Shown here: piece by piece, positions 1 to 7,166 of the stretch
Layout of the letters: the number at the start of each line of letters is the position of its first letter
Numbering within the stretch: position 1 is the first letter of the stretch
NCBI GenBank assembly: GCA_028289345.1
Contig: JANQQL010000033.1
Span: 62,001-126,000, forward strand
Direction: 5' to 3'
Length of the DNA: 64,000 bases
Source: Planctomycetota bacterium
Lineage (GTDB): Bacteria > Planctomycetota > B15-G4 > SIAN01
Program-made: the position numbers and the translations under genes
The notes under the pieces: model-generated
The model's input: the letters and a program-made list of their open reading frames with translations, nothing else
Told to the model about the DNA's origin: nothing
The model's database searches: none

Positions 1-1
1 C

Positions 2-466
2 ATTGCGGACTTGGAGCCGGGCAAGGTCCTCGAAGAACTGTTCGACGCGGCGGTGCTTCCGCATTTGCTGGAACCGACCTTTGTGGTGTTCTACCCAAAG
101 TCGATTTCGCCACTGTCCAAGGCTTGTCCGGACGACGGCACACTGGTGGAGCGCTTCGAGTTGTTCATCAACGGTTGGGAGATTGCCAACGCGTTCTCGG
201 AGCTGAACGACCCGGTGGACCAGCGCGAGCGATTTGAAGCCCAGGTCGCATCGCGGGATCCAGAAAGCCTGGCCGAGATCGACGAGGACTATCTGCGCGC
301 CTTGGAGCACGGGATGCCGCCCGCTGGCGGGCTGGGAATTGGCATTGACCGCTTGATGATGATCCTCGGAGGCTTCGAGTCGATTCGGGACACGATCTTG
401 TTCCCACTTCGAAGACCCACCGAAGAAGAGCTTGCCACTGCCACGGAAGGTGCCGGGTCCAGCTGA
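2..466 (+). CDS. lysS: Lysine--tRNA ligase, class II (C-terminal part)
   Basis: The 5' part lies outside the window; about 154 C-terminal residues are present in an open frame from base 2. The product charges tRNA-Lys with lysine in the cytoplasm. The visible segment holds class II motif 2/3 landmarks typical of LysRS: the [17 protein letters not shown] stretch and the Gly-rich motif 3 [12 protein letters not shown] near the end, followed by the usual short tail ending in LFPLRRP. Its TGA stop shares one base with the ATG of the following permease gene (TGATG), so the two are probably co-transcribed and translationally coupled. Nothing suggests degradation. Identification is confident because LysRS alone combines these motifs; only the start is unseen. 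Confidence 0.95.
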   Translation: MADLEPGKVLEELFDAAVLPHLLEPTFVVFYPKSISPLSKACPDDGTLVERFELFINGWEIANAFSELNDPVDQRERFEAQVASRDPESLAEIDEDYLRALEHGMPPAGGLGIGIDRLMMILGGFESIRDTILFPLRRPTEEELATATEGAGSS

Positions 467-1818
467 TGGACCGATTGCTCGTCGCGTCCCGATATCTGAT
501 CGGCCGACCCATTTGCCTGGTGTCCCTGCTCGGCGTGTTGGTCGGGGTAGGTTCGATCGTGGTGGTGGACTCGGTCATGAATGGCTTCCTGCGCGAGCAG
601 ATGAAGGTCGTTCGCGGAACGTTGCCCGACGTGACCGTGCGTTTGCCCAAGGGGCGCCGCGAACAAGCCCAGTTCGTCCAACAGTCGGTGGAGCTGGTGG
701 AACAGGTCCCTGGCGTCGTCAGCGTCGCGCGACGCCTGGAGTGGCCATCTCTGTACCAGAACACCGATCAGGTGAACCCGACCTGGGGTTCCCGATACGG
801 GGGCTACCACTTCTTGCAGCTGGTCGGGTTGGATCTGGAAGTCGCCCGCGAGAAAGACGAGCTCATGCACCTGACGGCGGTGCAGGGAGAGGGCTTTCGC
901 GCGCCGCGGTTGGATGATCCGTTCTGGTACGACCCTCACGACCAGTTCTGGAAGGATCGGGTCGACCCCAGCAAGCGCTTCGCGCCGTTGATCCCGGTGC
1001 TGTTCGGGGAGCCCATGGCACGACTCATGAACCTCCGGGTTGGATCCGTGGTGTCTTTCGCCACCTTCGGAGAACCGTTGCCGGAAGAAGAGCGCTTCCC
1101 TCGCCGTAAGCGCTATGCGGTGGTGACCGGGACTTATCGGACCGAGGACAGTGTGTTCGAGCGAACCCACGCGTTCGTCCCCCGCGATCGACTTCAGGAG
1201 TTCGCGGGCGTGTCCGAAAGCGCCCGCGAGCTGGCCGTGCGCGGGGCTCCCGGGGTGAGCGAGAAAGAGGTCCGGGATCGCGTTCGATTGGCTCTGTCGG
1301 CTCACGGACTGGCGTCCGAAGACATCCAATCCTGGCAGGATCAGAAGCAGCTCTTGCTGCGCGCGATCGAGAACGAGCGCATCATCATGAACATCGTGCT
1401 GTTCTTCCTGATCCTCGTCGCCGGATTCAACCTGCTGGTGACCCTGTCCATGATGGTGAGCGAGAAGGTTCGAGAGATCGGGATCTTGGTTTCGATGGGC
1501 GCGAGTTCTCAGCGGGTCGCGTCCATCTTCTTGGGCTGCGGGTTTTTGATCGCGATTCTCGGCGCGGTGGCTGGGCTGGGGGGCGGGCTTCTGTTGACCT
1601 GGAACATCAACCCGGTGCACGATTTCATTGCCGGGGTGTCAGGAATTCATCTGTTCGACCCGCAGTTCTACTCGTTCCGTGAGATCCCCACCGAGGTCGA
1701 TGGCGGGCGGATCGCCTGGTTCGTCGTGTCCGCGCTCGGCTGCAGTATGCTCTTCACCTTGTTCCCGAGCTTTGCGGCCAGCCGCATGGAGGTGGTGGAT
1801 GCCCTTCGAAGGGAGTGA
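466..1818 (+). CDS. LolC/LolE-type ABC transporter permease (FtsX/MacB family)
   Basis: A 450-residue inner-membrane permease, predicted to extract outer-membrane-destined lipoproteins together with an ATPase partner. The layout is the LolC/E one: a transmembrane segment near residues 15-37, a large periplasmic domain to about residue 300, then three transmembrane helices (roughly 305-330, 350-385 and 410-430). The C-terminus [13 protein letters not shown] matches the conserved cytoplasmic tail of this family (usually A-R-x-x-P-V-E-A-L-R). The start overlaps the lysS stop, and the ATPase gene begins 20 bases before this gene ends. Only one permease is encoded here, so the exporter may be a homodimer, or a second permease lies elsewhere. 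A MacB-like or other FtsX-family exporter is the alternative. Confidence 0.85.
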   Translation: MDRLLVASRYLIGRPICLVSLLGVLVGVGSIVVVDSVMNGFLREQMKVVRGTLPDVTVRLPKGRREQAQFVQQSVELVEQVPGVVSVARRLEWPSLYQNTDQVNPTWGSRYGGYHFLQLVGLDLEVAREKDELMHLTAVQGEGFRAPRLDDPFWYDPHDQFWKDRVDPSKRFAPLIPVLFGEPMARLMNLRVGSVVSFATFGEPLPEEERFPRRKRYAVVTGTYRTEDSVFERTHAFVPRDRLQEFAGVSESARELAVRGAPGVSEKEVRDRVRLALSAHGLASEDIQSWQDQKQLLLRAIENERIIMNIVLFFLILVAGFNLLVTLSMMVSEKVREIGILVSMGASSQRVASIFLGCGFLIAILGAVAGLGGGLLLTWNINPVHDFIAGVSGIHLFDPQFYSFREIPTEVDGGRIAWFVVSALGCSMLFTLFPSFAASRMEVVDALRRE

Positions 1819-2575
1819 GCCCAGGCGTGGCGTCCGCATTCGTGGACTGCGTCGCGAGTACGTGTCCGCACGGGATCGCTTGGAGATCCTTCGTGGCGTG
1901 GACCTTGACTTAGAACCGGGAACCAGCGCCGCCATTGTCGGCAAGAGCGGAGCCGGCAAGTCGACGCTGCTCCACCTGTTGGGACTTCTGGACCGGCCGA
2001 GTGGCGGCAGCCTGGAGATCGATGGGATCGACGTGGTCGTCGCGCCCCGCCCGGTCCGCAATCGGCTGCGCCTCGAGCACATCGGGTTCGTGTTCCAGTT
2101 CTATCACCTCCTCGAGGAACTGACCGCCGAGCAGAATGTGCTGCTAGCCGGAATGATGCACCAGAGTCCGCTGCGCTGGTGGAGACGCCGCAAGGAGGAG
2201 CGGGAACGGGCTCGCGCGCTCTTGGAGCGGGTGGGTTTGAGCGATCGGCTCCGGCACACTCCGTCGAAGCTCTCCGGAGGGGAGCGGCAGCGCGTCGCCA
2301 TCGCCCGAGCGCTGTTCTGCCAGCCGGAGTTCCTGCTCTGCGACGAACCCACCGGCAATCTGGACGAGCGCACCAGCGATCAGATCGAAAACCTGTTGTT
2401 GGAGCTGGCCGCCGAGCACCCGGATATGATCCTCGTGCTGGTCACCCACAACCTTCGCTTGGCCCATCGCTTGAATCGTGTGCTTCTTTTGGAAGCGGGG
2501 CGCCTCCGGGACGTCTCAAACGAAGAAGGCTGGGGCGGTCCGGCGGGGGATTCGTTGGCGGCCTCGACCCTGTGA
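1799..2575 (+). CDS. lolD: LolD-type lipoprotein-releasing ABC transporter ATPase
   Basis: A 258-residue ABC ATPase. The Walker A motif is GKSGAGKS at residues 48-55; further on are the signature [15 protein letters not shown], Walker [13 protein letters not shown] and the switch histidine in LVTHN. The chosen ATG lies inside the last codons of the upstream permease gene, giving a 20-base overlap that suggests coupled translation; longer versions in this frame would run through the permease and have no matching domain. EPTGNLD is typical of the LolD/MacB/FtsE subfamily. With the preceding LolC/E-type permease it should form a complex that drives lipoprotein release at the inner membrane. The pairing supports the call; a MacB-like efflux ATPase cannot be fully excluded. 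Confidence 0.88.
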   Translation: MPFEGSEPRRGVRIRGLRREYVSARDRLEILRGVDLDLEPGTSAAIVGKSGAGKSTLLHLLGLLDRPSGGSLEIDGIDVVVAPRPVRNRLRLEHIGFVFQFYHLLEELTAEQNVLLAGMMHQSPLRWWRRRKEERERARALLERVGLSDRLRHTPSKLSGGERQRVAIARALFCQPEFLLCDEPTGNLDERTSDQIENLLLELAAEHPDMILVLVTHNLRLAHRLNRVLLLEAGRLRDVSNEEGWGGPAGDSLAASTL

Positions 2576-2633
2576 CCGCTCCGGGAGTTTTGGCTCTTGC
2601 CCGGAGCAGCGGCTCTCCGAAGACTGGATGGTC

Positions 2634-3080
2634 ATGAAACTCGATTTCCGATGCCTGGGATTGGCCCTTCTGATCTTGCCTGCGGGCGGCTGTCAGACTT
2701 CTGACAGTCGCGACCTAGATCGTGATTGGGACCGCATCACCGTGGACGGTTGCAACACCCACGAGCGAGTGATGCCTCTTGGCCGGCGCTTCGTCGACTT
2801 CGGCAAGGGGATTGCCCGCATCGATGACTGGGCCGCCGAGGACCTGGAGACCCGCGCCGACTACTTGGGGAAGGACTGGGATTCGTTCCGGGCCAAGAAG
2901 GCCGACGAGTTCGAAATCACCGGCAAAACGATCGCCGCCACGCCACGGGCTCTGGCGAACGAGTTCTCCCACCGAGGAGACCAGCTCAGCCGTTCCACAG
3001 GCAAGTGGTATTCGAAGCTTTGTCGCGACACGCGCTGCCTGTTCGCCCGCGTCTGGCGTGACCTGCGGATGATCGAATAG
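2634..3080 (+). CDS. Small predicted lipoprotein of unknown function
   Basis: A 148-residue protein that I do not recognise. It starts with a lipoprotein signal peptide whose lipobox is PAGGC, placing the lipidated Cys at about residue 20. The mature part is hydrophilic and charged, with many aromatic and acidic residues (for example DRDWDRITVDG and WDSFRAKKADEFEITG), and has no transmembrane segment. An ATG two codons upstream (base 2628) is an alternative start and would not change the lipobox. It follows the LolD gene by about 60 bases on the same strand, so it may be part of the lysS-lol transcript and is itself a candidate client of that exporter. The function is not assignable. Confidence 0.7.
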   Translation: MKLDFRCLGLALLILPAGGCQTSDSRDLDRDWDRITVDGCNTHERVMPLGRRFVDFGKGIARIDDWAAEDLETRADYLGKDWDSFRAKKADEFEITGKTIAATPRALANEFSHRGDQLSRSTGKWYSKLCRDTRCLFARVWRDLRMIE

Positions 3081-3121
3081 TCCCTGGGCTCTTTCGCGCC
3101 CCACACGGTGGCTGACCGGGA

Positions 3122-3802
3122 CTACCAGTATTCGCCGGGTTCGCGAAGCGCCGTGGGCTTGTCCAAGATCTCTTTCATGAGAATCGCCCGTCGCATGGTG
3201 CGCCGGTTCAGCGGCGTTTCCCGGAACAAGTCTCGGGCGGATCGCAAGGTTCCCTGATCCGATCCCAGTTTGTAGGCGTTCACATCCACCCGGTAGGCGT
3301 CCCCTTCGAGTTCATAGGCCTGGTCTGTCTCGATCTGATAGGCGTTCGTTGAATCGATGTTGTAGGCGCCAGCGGGTGATGGTGGCGTCGGGGAGGCACT
3401 CGCCTTTTGCGATGCCCTGGCGGGGAATGGTGGGGAGTGGCGATGCGCCGCTGGCGTCGCAGGATGGGAAACCGGCGGCGGGGGCGGTGCCGTTGGAGGT
3501 TCCGGGGGCGGAGTCGGGTCTGGCTCCCGGAGTTCGGGAAATTCGGCCACCGGACGTGGTGACTCCAAAGGGTCGGGGGTCGACCCTTTGCGTCGCTTTC
3601 GCATCAGCTCTTCGAAATTGCGTCGAACTCGCTCTTCCAGGTCGGAAACAACCGGGGGCGTTCCGGACGACGGGGGTGGGCCAGACGGTCTTTGGTTGTT
3701 GCCTGTCTTGCCAAGCAACGACGACAGTCCTGGACCGATCATCATGAACAGAAAGATCAGCGGAACCAGGTTCTTGAGCAAGAGATCGAGCAGTTCCTCC
3801 AT
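3122..3802 (-). CDS. Membrane-anchored proline-rich protein with AY-repeats, flotillin operon
   Basis: A 226-residue protein, function unknown. Residues 1-30 form one hydrophobic N-terminal anchor (LLLKNLVPLIFLFMMIGPGL). A charged helix around residues 52-72 (LEERVRRNFEELMRKRRKG) follows, then a long Pro/Ala/Ser-rich linker at about 75-140. After it comes a striking set of short repeats of the form A-Y-x-(I/L/V)-(D/E), about five copies within 40 residues (AYNID, AYQIE, AYELE, AYRVD, AYKLG). The C-terminus is a basic helix, LNRRTMRRAILMKEILDKP. The gene starts 6 bases after the floA stop on the same strand, so it is the last gene of the NfeD-FloA operon and may be a scaffold or adaptor at the same membrane sites. 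Confidence 0.75.
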   Translation of the reverse strand: MEELLDLLLKNLVPLIFLFMMIGPGLSSLLGKTGNNQRPSGPPPSSGTPPVVSDLEERVRRNFEELMRKRRKGSTPDPLESPRPVAEFPELREPDPTPPPEPPTAPPPPPVSHPATPAAHRHSPPFPARASQKASASPTPPSPAGAYNIDSTNAYQIETDQAYELEGDAYRVDVNAYKLGSDQGTLRSARDLFRETPLNRRTMRRAILMKEILDKPTALREPGEYW

Positions 3803-3808
3803 GAGGGA

Positions 3809-4840
3809 TCAGTCCGCGTCTTCGTTGCTCGAATCGTCCCCACCCAGGCTTTGCCGCATGCCGGTGTCGGCCTGAATGTTCTTCAAACGCAGGTAGTCCA
3901 TGACCCCGAGCTGGCCGTTGCGAAGGGCGTCGGCCATGGCGAGGGGAACCGAGGCCTGGGCTTCGACCAGCTTGGCGCGGTTCTCCATGACATTGGCCTG
4001 CATCTCTTGCTCTTGGGCCACGGCCATGGCGCGGCGAACTTCCGCGTTGGCTTGAGCGATTCGCTTGTCTGCTTCGGCCTGGTCGGTTTGCAGCTTCGCT
4101 CCGATGTTGTCGCCGATATCCACGTCGGCGATGTCGATCGAGAGGATTTCGAAGGCAGTGCCCGCATCCAGTCCCTTTTCCAGCACCGTGCGCGAAATGA
4201 GGTCTGGATTCTCCAACACGTCCTTGTGGGAGAGCGAGGAGCCGATGGTGCTGACGATGCCCTCACCGACACGAGCGATGATCGTGTCTTCGGTCGCGCC
4301 ACCGATCAGTCGGGCGATGTTGGTCCGCACCGTGACTCGACCCCGCGCCAACACTTGAATGCCGTCCTTGGCCATGGCCACGATCTCGGTCTTGCCAGAT
4401 TCAGGCTTCGGGCAGTCGATGATCTTGGGATTCACGCAAGTTTGCACCGCGTCCAGCACGTTACGACCGGCGAGGTCAATTCCTGCCGCGACGTTGAACG
4501 GCAGGTCGAGGCCGGCTCGGTCGGCGGCGATGAGGGCGCGCACGACGTTCACCACGTTTCCGCCGGCCAGATAGTGCGCCTGCAGCTGTTTGGTGGTGAC
4601 GTCGATGCCTGCCTGCACGGCAGAGATGCGAGCCGACGCGATCACCTCCGGGCGAACCTTTCGCAGGGACATCAAGAACAGTTCCATCAGGCCGATGCCG
4701 GCGCCGGACGTCAGGCAGCGAATGTAGAGGTTCGCATACTTGAAAATGATGATCAGGAGGATGATGGCAACCAGGCCGAACACCACCCCCAAGATGACGG
4801 GGAGATTGCTGTCCGAAGCGAGGAGCGGCAGGGAGATCAT
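3809..4840 (-). CDS. floA: Flotillin-like protein FloA (UPF0365 family)
   Basis: A 343-residue membrane-associated scaffold of the bacterial flotillin family, which organises functional membrane microdomains. A single N-terminal membrane hairpin spans about residues 14-37 ([19 protein letters not shown]). The conserved body has the SPFH-like region with [21 protein letters not shown] and the diagnostic segment [20 protein letters not shown], followed by a long Ala/Glu/Gln-rich coiled coil ([20 protein letters not shown] onward). The length is close to the usual 330-ish residues of FloA. It lies 20 bases downstream of a short NfeD gene, the standard partnership, and is followed by an AY-repeat protein. 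The identification is secure from the family signature and the NfeD context. Confidence 0.93.
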   Translation of the reverse strand: MISLPLLASDSNLPVILGVVFGLVAIILLIIIFKYANLYIRCLTSGAGIGLMELFLMSLRKVRPEVIASARISAVQAGIDVTTKQLQAHYLAGGNVVNVVRALIAADRAGLDLPFNVAAGIDLAGRNVLDAVQTCVNPKIIDCPKPESGKTEIVAMAKDGIQVLARGRVTVRTNIARLIGGATEDTIIARVGEGIVSTIGSSLSHKDVLENPDLISRTVLEKGLDAGTAFEILSIDIADVDIGDNIGAKLQTDQAEADKRIAQANAEVRRAMAVAQEQEMQANVMENRAKLVEAQASVPLAMADALRNGQLGVMDYLRLKNIQADTGMRQSLGGDDSSNEDAD

Positions 4841-4860
4841 CGGTTTCTCCGTTTTGGGCG

Positions 4861-5373
4861 TCAGCCGAGGTCCGACGACGCCGAGGGTTCGTTTTTCTTT
4901 TGAACGATCACGCGGTTCCCTTCGACCTTCACGACGTGAATCGCGTCGCCCGCTTGCAAGTGGCTTCCGCGGGTCACCACGTCGACCCGGCGATCTCCCA
5001 GCATGGCGATGCCCGAGGGCCGAAGGTCCGTGATGGCCGAGCCGGTTTGCCCGACCAGAGAGCCCAAACCTGATTCTGTGGCCTCCCGCTGATCGATGCC
5101 CGGGCCGGAGAGGATGATCGCGCGACCAAACGGGGTTTTGGGAAGGATGGCGAAGGCCGCGAGCATGGTCAACGGAGCGAGGATCGCGACACTGGCGCCG
5201 TAGGTGATGGTCGGACCCACTCCACCCGACTGGTAGCTGAAGTAGCCACCCAGGACCAGGCAGATCGCCGCTCCAATCCCGAGGAGCCCGCCGGACGGGA
5301 AGAAGACTTCGAAGACGACGAACAACAACCCTGCGCCCAAGAGTGCATAGGTTTGCCAGCCGAATTCAAACAT
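4861..5373 (-). CDS. Short NfeD-family membrane protein
   Basis: A 170-residue NfeD protein of the short (non-protease) type. Three or four transmembrane helices occupy about residues 6-95 (for example [17 protein letters not shown] and [13 protein letters not shown]). A C-terminal OB-fold NfeD domain follows, recognisable by [21 protein letters not shown] and by [20 protein letters not shown] at the end. The ATG at 5373 was chosen because it opens directly on the first helix; extending upstream only adds a translation of the tandem repeat of the neighbouring gene. The start overlaps the stop of the long NfeD gene by 8 bases and floA follows 20 bases later. The protein probably works with FloA in membrane-domain organisation. 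Confidence 0.88.
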   Translation of the reverse strand: MFEFGWQTYALLGAGLLFVVFEVFFPSGGLLGIGAAICLVLGGYFSYQSGGVGPTITYGASVAILAPLTMLAAFAILPKTPFGRAIILSGPGIDQREATESGLGSLVGQTGSAITDLRPSGIAMLGDRRVDVVTRGSHLQAGDAIHVVKVEGNRVIVQKKNEPSASSDLG

Positions 5374-7021
5374 TCGTCGTTCCTTGAACGTCGGGGCCTT
5401 GAACGTCGGGGCCTTGAACGTCAGGGCCTTGAACGTCAGGGCCGTGAGCGTTGGGACCGCTGGTGTCTGGTCCCTCGTTTCCTGGTCCGGGACGAGGGAC
5501 ACCGGATTCGTCGGAGCCCGATGCCGGGCGCACCACGATTCGGTTGCCTTGCAGCTTTACCACGCGCACCGAAGTTCCTTCACTGACAAATTGGCCTTCG
5601 GCGACGGCATCGAGCTGGTTTCCTTCCAGCAGGATTTTTCCGGCCGGGCGGAGAGGACTTTGAGCGACGGCCAAGGCACCGATTTGGGGTCGCCATTCGC
5701 GGCGCACATCGTCGACCAAGGCGGCGGCGCTTCGCGCCGTGGGAGACGCGAAGCTGCTCTTCAGCATCACCCGATTGAAGACCGGGACTTGGGGCAGGAA
5801 GTGGGAGAGCAGCAGGACGGCGATCAATCCGCCCCCCAGCGACACCCCGAGCCACTGGACGTTTTCCCACCATTCCATCGCGACCCATGGGCGTCCGTCG
5901 GGAGGCAGCGCGAATGACTGCAGGCTCAGCACGAGTCCGGCCAGCAGTGCCAGGGCTCCCGTGATTCCGGCCACCAAGGTTCCGGGCACCAGGAACACCT
6001 CGATCGCGATCAGCACGAACCCGGCGACGATCAACAAAATCTCGGTCACTTCGGCCAAGCCGACCAGGTACTTGCCAAACAAGAAAAGCCCCATGCATAG
6101 CGTTCCGAGGACCCCGGGAAGGCCGAAACCCGGGACCTTCACCTCGATGAGAATTCCCAGAACGCCACAGATCAAAAAGAACCACGAGTAGCTTTGCACG
6201 AAGGCGGCCAGGCTTTCCGACCAGGACGCGGTCATGGTGCGAATCGGCGCGTTGGTCGCTTCCAGCAGTCCCAGAAGTTCCTCTTGGCTGGAAACGATGC
6301 CGTCGATGAACTGCACCTCCATGGCCTCTTGAGCGGTGAGATTGAGAAGTTCATCGCTCCCGCAGATCTCTCGCACCCGGTGCACTCGTTGCTCGGAGTA
6401 CAAGTTCACCAATTCGCGGTACTCCTGGTCCTTGACGAACCGGCGCACTCCATCCACCTCGACCTCGTAGAGGACGAGTCGTGGATCGACCATCGCCTCG
6501 GCAATGGAGTCGTTGCGGTTGGTGCGTTGAGCCTTGGCACGAAAATGACTGCGGAAGTGGGAAATGAACTTCTCTTCTTCTTCCGTGCGCTGTTGGCGGA
6601 CAGGCTCGAGTTCCTCCACCGGCAGGAACGGAATCGGAGAAATCCAAATGGGCCGAGCGGAACCGATGTTGCCCCCGGGGGTCATGAACAGGTAGTCGCA
6701 GGAGATGGCGATCAAGGCGCCCGCCGAGGCCGCTTTCTGCCCGACCCAGGCCACCGTCACCGGACCGTCAAGATTCTCGATGGCGTCGACGATTCGGTCC
6801 ATCAGGGTGACCTGGCCGCCTTCCGTGTCGATCTTGAAGATCAGATGACTGGCGCCGCTGGCTTCCGCTTCGCGGACCGAGCGCAGGGTGAGCGCCACCA
6901 TCCCCTCGGAAAGCGGGCCTTGGATGGGCACGATCACCACGCCCGGAGCGGGATCCTCCGTCGACGGGGATTGGGAGCTCGCTAGCATTGTGGCGAGGAC
7001 GAGTGCGAAGAGGGTTTTCAT
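5366..7021 (-). CDS. Long NfeD protein: ClpP-class membrane serine protease
   Basis: A 551-residue NfeD1b-type protein. A signal peptide (KTLFALVLATMLASS) is followed by a ClpP/crotonase-fold serine protease domain at about residues 30-230: IDTEGGQVTLM corresponds to the first conserved block, and the nucleophile is expected to be the Ser of QKAASAGALIA. Transmembrane helices follow at about 285-390 and 410-435, then the NfeD OB domain ending GNRIVVRP. The ATG at 7021 directly precedes the signal peptide, so it was preferred to a start 21 codons upstream. The extreme C-terminus is a Gly-Pro-rich tail with GPDVQ repeated four times, encoded by a 15-bp tandem repeat. It is the first gene of the NfeD-NfeD-FloA operon and probably cleaves stomatin/flotillin-type partners, as known for the family. 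Confidence 0.87.
   Translation of the reverse strand: MKTLFALVLATMLASSQSPSTEDPAPGVVIVPIQGPLSEGMVALTLRSVREAEASGASHLIFKIDTEGGQVTLMDRIVDAIENLDGPVTVAWVGQKAASAGALIAISCDYLFMTPGGNIGSARPIWISPIPFLPVEELEPVRQQRTEEEEKFISHFRSHFRAKAQRTNRNDSIAEAMVDPRLVLYEVEVDGVRRFVKDQEYRELVNLYSEQRVHRVREICGSDELLNLTAQEAMEVQFIDGIVSSQEELLGLLEATNAPIRTMTASWSESLAAFVQSYSWFFLICGVLGILIEVKVPGFGLPGVLGTLCMGLFLFGKYLVGLAEVTEILLIVAGFVLIAIEVFLVPGTLVAGITGALALLAGLVLSLQSFALPPDGRPWVAMEWWENVQWLGVSLGGGLIAVLLLSHFLPQVPVFNRVMLKSSFASPTARSAAALVDDVRREWRPQIGALAVAQSPLRPAGKILLEGNQLDAVAEGQFVSEGTSVRVVKLQGNRIVVRPASGSDESGVPRPGPGNEGPDTSGPNAHGPDVQGPDVQGPDVQGPDVQGTTNV
5382..5456. repeat. 15-bp tandem repeat in the 3' end of the long NfeD gene
   Basis: Four near-perfect 15-base units (plus-strand form CCTTGAACGTCGGGG or CCTTGAACGTCAGGG) begin at 5382, 5397, 5412 and 5427, with a fifth decayed unit after them. 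Because 15 is a multiple of three the array stays in frame and encodes GPDVQ repeats at the C-terminus of the long NfeD protein. It lies just upstream of the start of the short NfeD gene. Such arrays can vary in copy number by slippage. Confidence 0.9.
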
Positions 7022-7166
7022 GGTTGACCGCCAGGATTGGGGGGTGCCTGAAAAACTACTACGCAATCGCGGGGCCCCTCGCAACGTCGGCTTGTTTCAG
7101 AAGGCTCCAATGGGAACGTCTCGCCGCGCCGTGCCGGTTTGGCGCAGCGGTTTGGGGGGCATTCCC

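Noticed and set aside
289-1620. Long minus-strand open frame opposite the permease gene
   Set aside because: Composition is typical of antisense shadow in high-GC DNA; the plus strand encodes an unmistakable LolC/E-type permease.
3692-4903. Long plus-strand open frame opposite floA
   Set aside because: It lies antisense to floA; the protein has no domain similarity and many His/Asp-rich runs typical of antisense translation.
5382-5456. Tandem repeat considered as a CRISPR array
   Set aside because: The units are directly adjacent 15-mers without spacers and are coding.
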